The position numbers and the translations under genes are program-made. Under the pieces are notes generated by a model that did not search any database, was not told the DNA's origin, and worked only from the letters and a program-made list of their open reading frames with translations. Positions 12,301 through 25,100 of a stretch of DNA of 64,000 bases are shown piece by piece; position 1 is the first letter of the stretch; the number at the start of each line of letters is the position of its first letter. The stretch comes from Micropterus salmoides (lineage: Eukaryota; Chordata; Actinopteri; Centrarchiformes; Centrarchidae), in assembly GCF_014851395.1 (NCBI RefSeq), contig NW_024040040.1, positions 18,419,000-18,482,999 on the forward strand. Direction: 5' to 3'.

Positions 12301-15300
12301 CAATGTGATTTATTAGATCCCATTATAAAAAATATATTGCGTAAGATGGCTGTAAATGGCCTTTGCCGTCAAATCTGCATAATATTTCTTCACTACTTTC
12401 CATGTGATCGTTTTTTTTGTGAGATTACATAGTAAATTGAAAATTCAAGTGTAACCACTGCCGATGGCTGTGTGTCCATCTTTCACTCAGCTTCATTTGT
12501 TGGTGGCTTTCCGGTGCTTTTTGTTAAATGTCCTGGATGGTGATGTTGCTTCATGCAATGTCTGACTATATGTAATCTTCAGTGCTGTCTTTACTTTGCA
12601 AACGATTACGTATCCCAATTTGCTTGTTTTTAACAAAGGCCCCTTCACTTGTTCTGCTATACTCTTCTCTTCTCCGCTTTTGCTCTTTGTTCATCCCTCT
12701 GTCAGGACCCCACGGTTTCCAAGAGCGTCTAGCAGCCAGTCAGGAGGCCATGAAGAACAAGAATGTAGTGAATTTGGGCGCCATTCGTCAGGGCATGAAA
12801 CGCTTCCAGTTCCTCCTGAACTGCTGCGAGCCGGGAACCATACCTGACGCCTCCATCCTCGCTGCTGCTCTGGACCTGGTATGTTTTAGAGTCCACTTCT
12901 TGTATTATGCAAATGATGCTTCAGTTTTATGTCTTCAAAGTTATGTAAGCGCTGACGTTAAAATCTACTTCCAGGAAGCTCCAGTTGTGGCCCGGGCCTC
13001 CCTCTTCCTTGAGTGCGCCCGATTTGTCCATCGCTGCAACCGTGGCAACTGGCCAGAGTGGATGAAGGGCCACCATGTAAATATCACCAAGAGAGGCCTG
13101 TCCAGGGGCCGATCACCTATCGTGGGTAACAAAAGAAACCAGAAACTCCAGTGGAACGCAGCCAAACATTTCTGCCAGTGGGGAGACGTGAGTTTAAGAT
13201 TTCTCAAAAGCATCTCTATTTGCTATTATCTAGTGTGAAAATTTATAATATGGCTTCAATGAGTGTAAGAATCTGTTCATTATGTGTTTTATCCACTCAG
13301 GCCATCGGCACAAGGCTCAGTGAACTCTGTCACTGTGACAGCGAGAGCCCTGCGAACATCCTGGGTTACATTTTTGATGAAGAGACCAAACGGAGAATGA
13401 GAAAAGAAGACGAGGAAGAGGACTATTTAGATGACAGTGAGTCCGAATAGTGTTTAATGCCTTTAACATCTCTGTGGTGGATATGGTTTTATAAAATTTT
13501 CCCTTTTTACAGAAGAATCTACATTCAGTTAAATCTTTTTTTATAGTTCTTCCTAAACTAATTTAAACACGTTTTAAACATTAGATTTAAAAGGTGTCAG
13601 CTTAATCTAAGTGCAATAATATGTAAACTGTACATTTTCAATTTACAAGATTGACGACGAAAGAAATCTTAAAGGTTCAGTGTGTAAGTTTTAGTGGCAT
13701 CTGGTGGTAAAGTTTGCAAATAACAACCAACAACTTACAGAACGTTCACCCTTCCGTTTGTAAGCACATAGGAGAAGCTACGGTGGCCGAACGCTCTGTC
13801 AGCTCTTGTGCTAAATAATGTGTGGTCCTCCATTTGTCCAAATTTCACTTTTCTTCTTATTTGTAACAAACCAGACGACATCTATTACTACCACTACTAC
13901 GTCTTCTTCTTCTTCCTCTTCTTCTTTCTTCATTGTATGTATTCAACATAGTGACGAAACACGCTCTGGAGAGCCATTTGTCTATTTGGGCTACCATGTG
14001 AGAGGACCCGCGGTGTATGTAGATAGAAATGGCTCATTCTGAGGTAATAAAAACATAATGGGTTCATTATGTAAGCTCTTTATATGCCACTGAAAACATA
14101 GTTATGGATATTGCATTTCTGTCAGTAGATCCTCCTAAATATTACACACTGAACCTTTAACTCAAGGTTCCCTTACCAGCTTTTTCTGGTGCTTTAACCA
14201 TATCTCATGGCCGCCTCAGCAGATTGTGTTAGCTCAGTTGTCATTATGTGAAGTTTGGGACTTTGAAAAGCCACTGAGCATCCCTCTGAGGGCAACCACA
14301 AGATATAGTTGAAAGCTGCAGAAAAATCTAGCAAGTGGATGTAGAGTCAAGTTTTTTTTTTTGTTTTTTTTTTTACGGTTCCCAAGTCAAGAATTAATTT
14401 TAAAAATGTTTTACTTATGCATCTCTGTATGTAGTGAAGCAACATAAAGTTGTTATTATGTTTTATCCATCTTTTACAACATGTGTTCTAACCCTATTGT
14501 TTCATCAATCCCGACCCCGAAGACACAGTGAATCCTACGAAATGTGGCTGCCCCTTTGCTCTAAAGATGGCTGCCTGCCAGCTGTTATTGGAAATCACCA
14601 CTTTCTTGCGAGAGACCTTTCCCTGCCTACCCCGCCCCCGCACTGAACCACTTGTGGTCAGTCAAATCTTCTGTGCAAAAAATATCTGTATTATCTGGAC
14701 TTACACTTCATATCTGCAAAATTTTATGTATCAATATTCTGTGTTCCTTGTATCAGTGGATACTGACAGCAATGAGAAATGAAAATAGAATATGGACAGA
14801 AAAATGTGTTTGAAACAAAAATATGTAATATTACATTTACTCCCGTGGGCTGTAGGATCTGGACAGCTGCCGCATGCGTCTGGACCCGGAGCTCGGCCGC
14901 CATCGCTATGAGAGGAAGATCAGCTTTGCGGGCATCCTTGATGATGAGGATGGACACGATTCGCTCAACAGCAGCAGCCATACGCTGAAGTCAGACACCA
15001 CCTGCGATGACAAGAAGACCCAGGAAGCTCAAGGTGAGATCTAGTGTCATACAGTCCTAGGCCATTTGGTTTATTACTGTCATGTCTGCTTATTATCATT
15101 TAATCATTTAGACGATCTCTTCCCACTTCCCTCTTCTCCAGCGCCAATCCGTAAGATTCGTATCGGAGGCTCCCGGCTGCTTCAGATCAAAGGGGCTCGC
15201 AGTTTCCGGGTAAAGAAGGGTGGCTCCTTGTCCTCCATACGCCGGGCCGGGAGCCTCAAGAGCACCAAGCTGTCCCGGCAGGACTCTGAGTCAGAGAACG

Positions 15301-18300
15301 ACGAAGGGCTGCTATCACAAACACAAAGCAGGGACACTGTTACTGACATAGGTATGACATGGACACAACAATAACCTGGATGACCATATTCTTTAACTCC
15401 ATGAGGCATTGCACTCTGTAATTTCCCATGAATGTTTTCTGAGTAAGTGTTATAGTTAATTCAGTAATGTTTGCGACATGCACCATTTAGAAGTGCAAAT
15501 CCTCTTTGATTTAACATCTGAACATTTCAGCTATAAGAGTTAAAATGGCATACTTTATTGTTTCCTCTTGCAGGCAGTCCCTTTAGCACCAGTGAACCCA
15601 GCATAGAACCAGAGGGCCAGGGCTCAGGAGGAGCAGAGGACAACTACCACCGCAACATGTCCTGGCTCCATGTATGTCCTGATATGTGTGGAAATGTATG
15701 TGTACATACGGTGTCTGTGCCATCCCTTTCCTACACACTGATTCCTCCTGCCCTTCTCTTCTCTTTCTGCACAGATTATGATCCTACTGTGCAACCAGCA
15801 GAGTTTCATCTGCACCCATATAGACTTCTGCCACCCACGCTGCTACCAGCACCACAGCCGCTCCTGTGCCCGTCTGGTACGCGCTATCAAGCTTGTGTAT
15901 GGTGAGACGGTGGACAGCCTGAGAGAGGACAGCGCCTCCTCTGGTTACACTGGGGCACGTGCCAAGAAGAGTAAAGAGGTGGGTGTCACTAACTATCTAT
16001 GAGGTCGTTTCTGTGTTGGTTCCTAAAAGTCTCTTTGCCTCCAGTGTTCAGACAAGTCTTGCCTGAGGACCCCGTCTATGAAGAGAAGACCCAATGACTC
16101 CACCACAGAAGGGAAGAAGGATACTGGCATGCTCAAGTACATCCGAAACCAGGTGAAGTAGCTTTAAGGGTGAATTTTTCAGATTAAGTCTTCATCAAAA
16201 AATCTATCCATTCCACCTTCTGTCAGGTCTCATACACTAATTTATCAATCACTCTTTAAACAGGATTTTATTGTCCCATTATAGAAAAATAAAAATACTG
16301 GATACAGTGGGTACGGAAAGTATTCAGATCCCTTTAAATTTTTCACTCTTTGTTTCATTGCAGCCATTTTCCAAAAATCAAAAAAGTTCATTTTATTTCT
16401 CAGTAATGTACACTCAGCACCCCATCTTGACAGAAAAAAACAGAAATGCAGAAATTTTTGCAAATTTATTAAAAAAGAAAAACTGAAATTTCACATGGTC
16501 ATAAGTATTCAGACCCTTTGCCGTGACACTCATATTTAACTCAGGTGCTGTCTATTTCTTCTGATCATCCTTGAGATGGTTCTACACCTTCATTTGAGTC
16601 CAGCTGTGTTTGATTATACTGATTGGACTTGATTAGGAAAGCCACACACCTGTCTATATAAGACCTTACAGCTCACAGTGCATGTCAGAGCAAATGAGAA
16701 TCATGAGGTCAAAGGAACTGCCTGAAGAGCTCAGAGACAGAATTGTGGCAAGGCACAGATCTGGCCAAGGTTACAAAAAAATTTCTGCTGCACTTAAGGT
16801 TCCTAAGAGCACAGTGGCCTCCATAATCCTCAAATGGAAGACGTTTGGGACGACCAGAACCCTTCCTAGAGCTGGCCGTCGGGCCAAACTGAGCTATCGG
16901 GGGAGAAGATCCTTGGTGAGAGAGGTAAATAAGAACCCAAAGGTCACTGTGGCTGAGCTCCAGAGATGCAGTCGGGAGATGGGAGAAAGTTGTAGTAAGT
17001 CAACCATCACTGCAGCAATCCACCAGTCGGGGCTTTATGGCAGAGTGGCCCGACGGAAGCCTCTCCTCAGTGCAAGACACATGAAAGCCCGCATGGAGAT
17101 TGCTAAAAAACACCTGAAGGACTCCAAGATGGTGATAAATAAGATCCTCTGGTCTGATGAGACCAAGATAGAACTTTTTGGCCTTAATTCTAAGCGGTAT
17201 GTGTGGAGAAAACCAGGCACTGCTCATCACCTGTCCAATACAGTCTCAACAGTGAAGCATGGTGGTGGCAGCATCATGCTGTGGGGGTTTTTTCAGCTGC
17301 AGGGACAGGACGACTGGTTGCAATCGAGGGAAAGATGAATGCGGCCAAGTACAGGGATATCCTGGACGAAAACCTTTTCCAGAGTGCTCTGGACCTCAGA
17401 CTGGGCCGAAGGTTTACCTTCCAACAAGACAATGACCCTAAGCACACCGCTAAAATAACGAAGGAGTGGCTTCACAACAACTCCGTGGCTGTTCTTGAAT
17501 GGCCCAGCCAGAGCCCTGACTTAAACCCAATTGAGCATCTCTGGAGAGACCTGAAAATGGCTGTCCACCAACGTTTACCATCCAACCTGACAGAACTGGA
17601 GAGGATCTGCAAGGAGGAATGGCAGAGGATACCCAAATCCAGATGTGGAAAAACTTGTTGCATCTTTCCCAAAACGACTCATGGCTGTATTAGATCAAAA
17701 GGGTGCTTCTACTAAATACTGAGCAAAGGGTCTGAATACTTATGACCATGTGATATTTCAGTTTTTCTTTTTTAATAAATTTGCAAAAATTTCTACATTT
17801 CTGTTTTTTTTTCTGTCAAGATGGGGTGCTGAGTGTACATTACTGAGAAATAAAATGAACTTTTTTGATTTTTGGAAAATGGCTGCAATGAAACAAAGAG
17901 TGAAAAATTTAAAGGGGTCTGAATACTTTCCGTACCCACTGTATACAAGCTTGTTCAATATGAAGATTTGTGTTTATCCCAGCCTTTCCTTGGATATGTG
18001 ATTTGTTGTCAGTTATGAGTGTCTGTAGGTGTGGTGACTGCATTTTACCTTGTCTGCAGTTTAGTTTCCTTTAAAGCACAGACTACAAATATATTCATTC
18101 ACATTCTACCATAAGAAGCAATTACAGAGCATTTCTAACTTCTAACCTTATTTTCCTTAATGTCCTTTGTCAAGGACCTAAAAAAATACTGGTACTCCCG
18201 AACTGCTGTTCACCAGATTGTCTTCATTCCTCTCAGGTGATGAGCTTGTCGCCAGCTCCTCTTTCGCTGCTGATCAAGGCAGCTCCCATCTTGACTGACG

Positions 18301-19072
18301 ACATGTATGGAGACGTCCAGCCTGCAGCCTGGGAGCTCTTGCTCAGTGTGGACGAACATATGGCCGCTGCTGCGGGTGAGTCAGCCATCAGGCTGTGCAT
18401 CACTGATCTGTGGCTCTCTTCTGGAGGTGCCCTTCAGAGTTTATAAACGTCCCTGATTATTAGTATGTAAAACATTTTGTCCTAGATATATGTCCTAGAT
18501 ATTCCTATTTTTTGCCCTCTCTCATTATATACCCCTCTCCATCCCCTTTCCACTCTTTTGCCTTTTTTGACATCCCTCTTTTGGCTTCAACCACTTTTTA
18601 ATCTTCCTCTTTCCTGCCCTTTCCATCTTTGCTTCTCTTGCCCTCTTTACCCCCATTTTTTTATTTCCTTCTCTCCTCATTCCTCCCCCCTCCTGCCCTC
18701 TCTGAATCCCCTCCAGCTGCCATGTTCCTTCTGTGTGCGGTAAAGGTCCCCGACGCGGTGACCGAAATGATGATGGCGGAGTTCCATCACCAGGAGGCCT
18801 GCCAGCGCATCAACTCTGTCCTGAAGTTTTACACGCTGTGGCGTTTCCGCTACCAGGTGTGGCCTCGCATGGAGGAAGGAGCCCAGCAGATCTTTAAGGT
18901 ACAGAAAAATAATGGTGTCATATTTATATTATCACCAATGTGAAAGTTCTGTTTCCACTATGTCCCTCCAAAGGTTTGTCCAGAATTGTTAATAATTGAC
19001 TTTATGTTTGCTCAGTTTGGCTGTTATATGGCTAAATATTTCATTTAGAACACACACACACAAACACACACA

Positions 19073-19121
<49 letters not shown>

Positions 19122-22100
19122 CTAGGCTACTTTAAGCCGTTTTTCTTTTGTTTCAGATCCCTCCACCCAGCATCAACTTCACCCTGCCATCTCCAATACT
19201 GGGCATGCCCTGTGTCCCCATATTTGACCCCCCCTGGGTGCCTCAGAACACAGGCAGCGTTCAGGACCCAATCAATGAAGACCAGTCTGTAAGTCTGAGC
19301 CCCTGTTCACATGGGTTGCCTAATATGCATATATTTACTTATATATAACTTTTGTAACAAGCACTTAAAAACAGCTACAACATTTTATTTCTAGTACCGT
19401 ATTAGTAATATTAAAATGTATGCCCATACTTTAGACTGACTGACTTAAATGCATCACAAACTGACCTGGGTTGGGTTGTCAGGTTACTTTAGATTCAAAT
19501 ATTAAAGTGTCTGTTAAACCAAGAAAACAATGTATTTTATGACTTACCTATAGCGGTATCTAGCCATGCAGATTGCATTTATTTAATTTGTCCAGGTTTT
19601 GAGACATCCAAATTTTCCAGAGCGTTGGGGACACTGTTTCTGGAAAGGCACATTGCTGTAATTTTTGCGGCACGTCTCAATGGAATGACAGTATTAGTTG
19701 TTTGGTCCTCTACTTCGTTCGACACTAAAATATCTTAACAACGATTTGATGGATTGTTGTGTAAAGTTTGTACAGACATTCATGGTGTCCAGAAGATGAG
19801 TCCTGCTGACTTCGGTGATCCCCTGATTTTTGCTGTAATGCCAAATCCCTGCAAAACTAGTAACTTTCCATCAGCCTGAATTGTAATTAGCATTTGGTGC
19901 TAATGAGCAAATGTTAGCATGTTAAGCTAAGATGGTGACCATGGTAAACATTATGCCTGCTCAACATCACCCAGTCATGCTGTGTGACAGCAATGACATA
20001 AGGATTAAGCTGTGCTGAAGTGCAGCCCCACAGAGCCACTAGTATGGCCTCAACTAGTATGTGGACTCTTAGTCCTGTTAAAGGTCTTTTAAATTCTGTG
20101 TATGTCACTAATTAGATTTACATCCCCTCCATTGTGTTGGGGTGGAGGCAGACATCTCACAGATCGATATCTCAAAATGTGGTCAAACTAAACTATCAAC
20201 ATGGTTAGATAGTTAGAACTAGGGGTAAGTGGTGAGGTTTGCTTTTTCATAATTTAGGTGAACTGGCCCTTTAAATCCCATAACCTGTGTAGAACATGCC
20301 ACTTTTGATATCTTATTTTGAAACTATTGAGTCCTTCTTAACCCCACAACATGCCAAAATCAGATACAATGCACTTTAGACTGCTTTCAAATATGTGTTA
20401 TTGCTATGCAAGTGTAATGTGAACAACTGCACCAAGAAATCTGCTGATTTAAGAAAAATATATGTAATACATTTTTAAGGTCAGAATAGTGATTTAAAGT
20501 TCTATAACAGATTTCTTGGTGTTTCCTTTTACTTTCTTGTCTTTTTTTTTTTGTTAAAAAGCATGATTATCAAAATATGTTTAATAGATTTTAATAACAA
20601 CCTGCGAGCACCTGTTCTATAATTTATCTATCGACTGTCTTTGTTTTTAGTACTCCACATTAATTCAGTCAGTCCATACCATAGTAAGTTGGTATTTCTG
20701 TCCGGATGTTTGTGCTGATGCATCTTGTTACCTCAGATCATTAATGACAGGAGGGGAAAAATGTTTCTAGCCCATTGGGAGCTGTAGGTTTTCATCATGG
20801 ATTAGAAGCCGGGGCAGTTTCATGGGTCATTTCAGAAAGTTGCATCTTGATCAGTAAGACACACCACACTCAGAAAGTGTTCTAGCACTTGCTCTGATTT
20901 TAAGACCAAAAATAACAGCATGCATCGGACATTCAGACATTTTGTGTGTGTTGTGCTGTGTATGCATGGTCATTGGATGAGAATGACTTTGCTGTGTATG
21001 TTTTTCATATCACGCGTTCAGGCTATTTGGATATGTATGTGTATGAGCACTCGTGCGAATGCTGTGAGGCATTTACTGTACACAAGATACAGTAAATTCT
21101 CCAAATTCCAGTCTGAATACATTTATTTGTGTCACAATTTGTCATGATTGAAATAGTTTTCCTATTTAGTACTTCAACAGTGTTCTTCATGATGCTCGGG
21201 ATAGCATGAGAGCATAGAGATCAATGTGCTGGAGGAGAGTTACTGTATTAATGTGTTGTCATTTTACATTAAAAAAAAATGCTCCTCAGATGTAACGTAA
21301 GCCTAGAAAAGCTGTGCACACACATTTCTGGAAGATTTAAGCGGGCAATTTTGTATCAATTTGTGCATTCCCTCATTCTTAATCTTCTGTATGTCTGAAC
21401 CCGTTGTTCCGCCTCTGTGCCGTCTGATCCAACGCCGCCCCTCCATGCTCACCCTTTTCCAGAAATCCTTCTCGGCGCGGGCAGTGTCGCGCTCCCACCA
21501 GCGAGCCGAGCACATCCTGAAGAACCTGCAGCAGGAGGAAGAGAAGAGGCGTCTGGGCCGCGAGGCCAGCATCATCACGGCCATCCCCGTGGCTCAGGAG
21601 GCCTGCTACGAGCCCACGTGCAGCCCCCCGCCTGAGCAGGAGGAAGAAGGTAGGGCAACCAGGCACACAAGCATTAATTATAAAGAACAACAAATGTTTG
21701 ATGGTAATTGCCACTGATACTCTGTGCCCTGATAGCATGTTGTCTTTCCTGTATCTGTGCCGGTCATGTCGGGCATTGATCCCGCCAGCAGAAGAAGTGG
21801 TGAACCTGGCATCACGCCGTCTGTCCGTCAGCCCATCCTGCGCCTCCAGTAACTCCCACAGGAACTACTCTTTCCGTCGGGGCTCTGTGTGGTCTGTCCG
21901 CTCATTGGCCAGTGTTGAAGGTATGAAAATAAAGAACCCCAGACGTTGAGGACGTTTGCCATCAAACTCTTTTTGTTTGTCAAGTAAAACTTGAGCTTAT
22001 CTTCCTTAATGGCCACTGAGGCGTTTTATTTGTTAATTTCATCTTTTGTCACCAGATGAAGAGAACACAACCGAACACACTCCTACTCACCATATGTTAC

Positions 22101-25100
22101 AACCGCCCCAAGCCGTCTTCCCAGCATGCATCTGTGCTGCAGTCCTGCCGATAGTGCACCTCATGGAGGACGGGGAGGTGCGAGAGGATGGCGTGGCTGG
22201 TAGGTGTACAATAAATAATGTTGAAATAAAAGGGATAAATTGTACAGAATCTAACCAAACATAGGAAATACATATATTGACAGATTTCTCTACGTTGTAT
22301 CATCAGTGAATTAGCAAAAAAGGCATTTGCATCAACATTTTTCAGATTTCTTTCTAATGTGTGAGACTCCTCTCTAAATATTAAGCCTGTTGATGGAATT
22401 TTGTCACATACTGTACTTGCAAGTAGAAATATTTCCTTCAATGTTTCTTCAGTGAGTGCTGTTGCCCAACAAATCCTCTGGAACTGCCTGATTGAAGATC
22501 CGGCCCTGGTCCTCCGCCACTTCCTGGAGAAGCTAACAGTGAGCAACCGACAGGTAGGTGAACAACTGCAGAACAAACACAGCTGATAAATCAGAGTAAG
22601 TGCACAAGCTGGAGGCATAAAATGTAAATTTGTGGAATGTGATATTCTTTGTGTTGCAATGCCAGGATGAGCTGATGTACATGCTGAGGAAGCTATTGCT
22701 CAACATCGGAGATCTGCCGGCCCAGACCTCTCATATCCTCTTCAACTACCTGGTGAAGCAACAGATAAAACTCCTATACTTACATCTTTATTTGAAATTA
22801 TCTTAAGTACTCTTTAAACTCTCCGTCTCAATTGAATCTCCTATAGGTGGGACTGATCATGTACTTTGTGCGGACTCCATGTGAGTGGGGAATGGATGCC
22901 ATCTCGGCCACGCTGACCTTCCTGTGGGAGGTGGTTGGCTACGTGGAGGGGCTCTTCTTCAAGGACCTCAAGCAGACCATGAAGAAGGAGCAGTGTGAGG
23001 TCAAACTGCTGGTCACTGCATCCATGCCAGGTGAATTTACAGATACTGCATGACAGTATCATTTGTTTAAGACCCCATTGAGACTCCAAATCTCATTTAG
23101 AAGGTAGAATTTAAAGTAAAATTTAGAGAGATGACCCAAAGAAAGATACATTTATTTTATTTAATTAGGATGATGTCAATAATACTGTGTTAGATAGAGA
23201 TATATATATATATATATTTTTTCCTTGTGCATGGTCGATGCAGGAACAAAAACGCTGGTGGTACATGGGCAGAACGAATGTGACATCCCAACACAGCTTC
23301 CAGTCCATGAAGACACTCAGTTTGAAGCCCTGCTCAAGGTAAGGACAGCAGTGCTAGAGGAAGTACTCTGATCCTTCAGTAAAAGAAACAGTTGTAGTGG
23401 GACAACGGTGTGGATTTGTGCAATTTATATTAAATAAATTTGGAGCTACTCCAAATTCCTCTTTTCCTCTCCTAGAGAGGAGCAGGGGGGTTAAAGATCA
23501 ACTTTCAACAGACTGCTGCAGAGAGAGGAAGGGGGGTGGAAAAGTTGCTTTCTCTAAGTGCTATTCTTTAGCAGTTGATTGTAAAACTGGCACCTTTTTG
23601 ATTCCGAAGCTGATAACACGGTGCCTGACTGTTAAACTGACAAAAGGGACACTAGCCAGCGATTAGCATTTCCCTGAACAGCCTATCAAAACTGCCCCCC
23701 CCCACACACACACGTAACCGTGGCAACTATCCTTGCTCTGTATTTCATTACCCCATCAAAGGGATACCCCCTTTTTTTACGCCTAAGTGTGACATAATCC
23801 AGGACAGCCGAACTTTAAATAAACAACTGCAGGCTCCAAAGACCCAATGCATTAACTGCTATCTGTTGTTGATATTAGTGCTGAAAAGAATCTAAATAAG
23901 TTACTTTGGCAGTGTTGTTATTTTCAGCAAGATTAAGGACACTCCTTCATTTAATGTGTAACCAATGCTTGTTCACAATACTTTCTCACACAATTCCTTT
24001 AGAAATGATAAAAAAAATGTCATACTATACTCTTAATCACCAGCTTGAATTTAAGGCTGAATTCCGCAGTTCCTAAAGAAAGATTGTTTTGGTTTAATCT
24101 AAGCTTTCCTCATGTAACCTGAGCTCCCCCAAGTGGACGAAATAAGTATTACACACCATCGCAGGAAATGCAGTTAATGTATAAATGTCACCCACTTATC
24201 CTGAGCAATAATGTGACAATTGTTTCCTGTTACCAAATGCTTAACTTAGAACGGTACAACTGTTTGACCACTGAGGTTTGATTGTGGAAAATATTTGATT
24301 ATAATATGCGCAAATAGATTTTCTTTTTAGACATTAAAGTTTAGAAAGGCAGTCCCTCGGGAAACCTGAAGCGCCCCCTGGGGGAACCACGCCCCAGACA
24401 ACAAAAGAGCGACACGCGACGTTGTTTGCTCTCTGCTCTGCTCTCTCTCTCGGCTCCTCTCCTCTCGTCGTGCTCTGGGCTTCCGCTCTGCTCTCTGGAC
24501 GCTTCGGCACGCGTCCGGCGTGCCTCTCCAGGCAACGCCCTAAGAATTCGACCAGCGCAACAGGCCTTTGATCGCTTGAAGCTACACATGCGAAGTGCCG
24601 CGACATCGATCTGCCCCTCAGTTTGTTTTATCTTCTTTCTTTTGTTTTGTTAAAGTTGTCAGTCTGTTAAGTTACACTGGACTAATTCAGGAACGACCAA
24701 GTTCCCTTTTAAGCTTGTTCGTCGAGCCAACTTCACCGAGATCAGACCAAGCCACGTGGTCTCGCCAGCGGCAACGAAGGAAACCTGAAAACAGCCGAAT
24801 TGCCAGACACGGAGAACCCCGGAGAATCCCTAGCAAAAAGCCAGGATCGGGCAGCTAGCATGGGACCCGTGCAACAAGCCAAAGCAGGCCGTCGACAAGC
24901 CGTAAGACCTAACAAACATTCTGTGATCAGGGATGTCCTGTAATGTTAATAATCTTTTTAACTCCGAAACTCATAGCTTACTTTCATTAGTTCTCCTCTG
25001 CCATATGAGTCAAATGCAATCAAACCTCCATTGCTCAGCCATTGTTTATTTTCCCTGTATTTAACCACCCTTTTATATCGCTTTAGTTAGTTAATAAATT

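Noticed and set aside
16475..16480. Idea that the Tc1 ends form a CRISPR-like or regulatory repeat
   Set aside because: The repeats are the inner direct repeats of a Tc1 IR/DR element with TA duplication.
21303..21738. Minus-strand frames of 93 and 119 residues
   Set aside because: Antisense of the unc80 exon at 21463; no independent motif.
24334..24858. Arg/Ser-rich frames on both strands
   Set aside because: GC-rich LTR-like segment; no recognised domain and no splice context.
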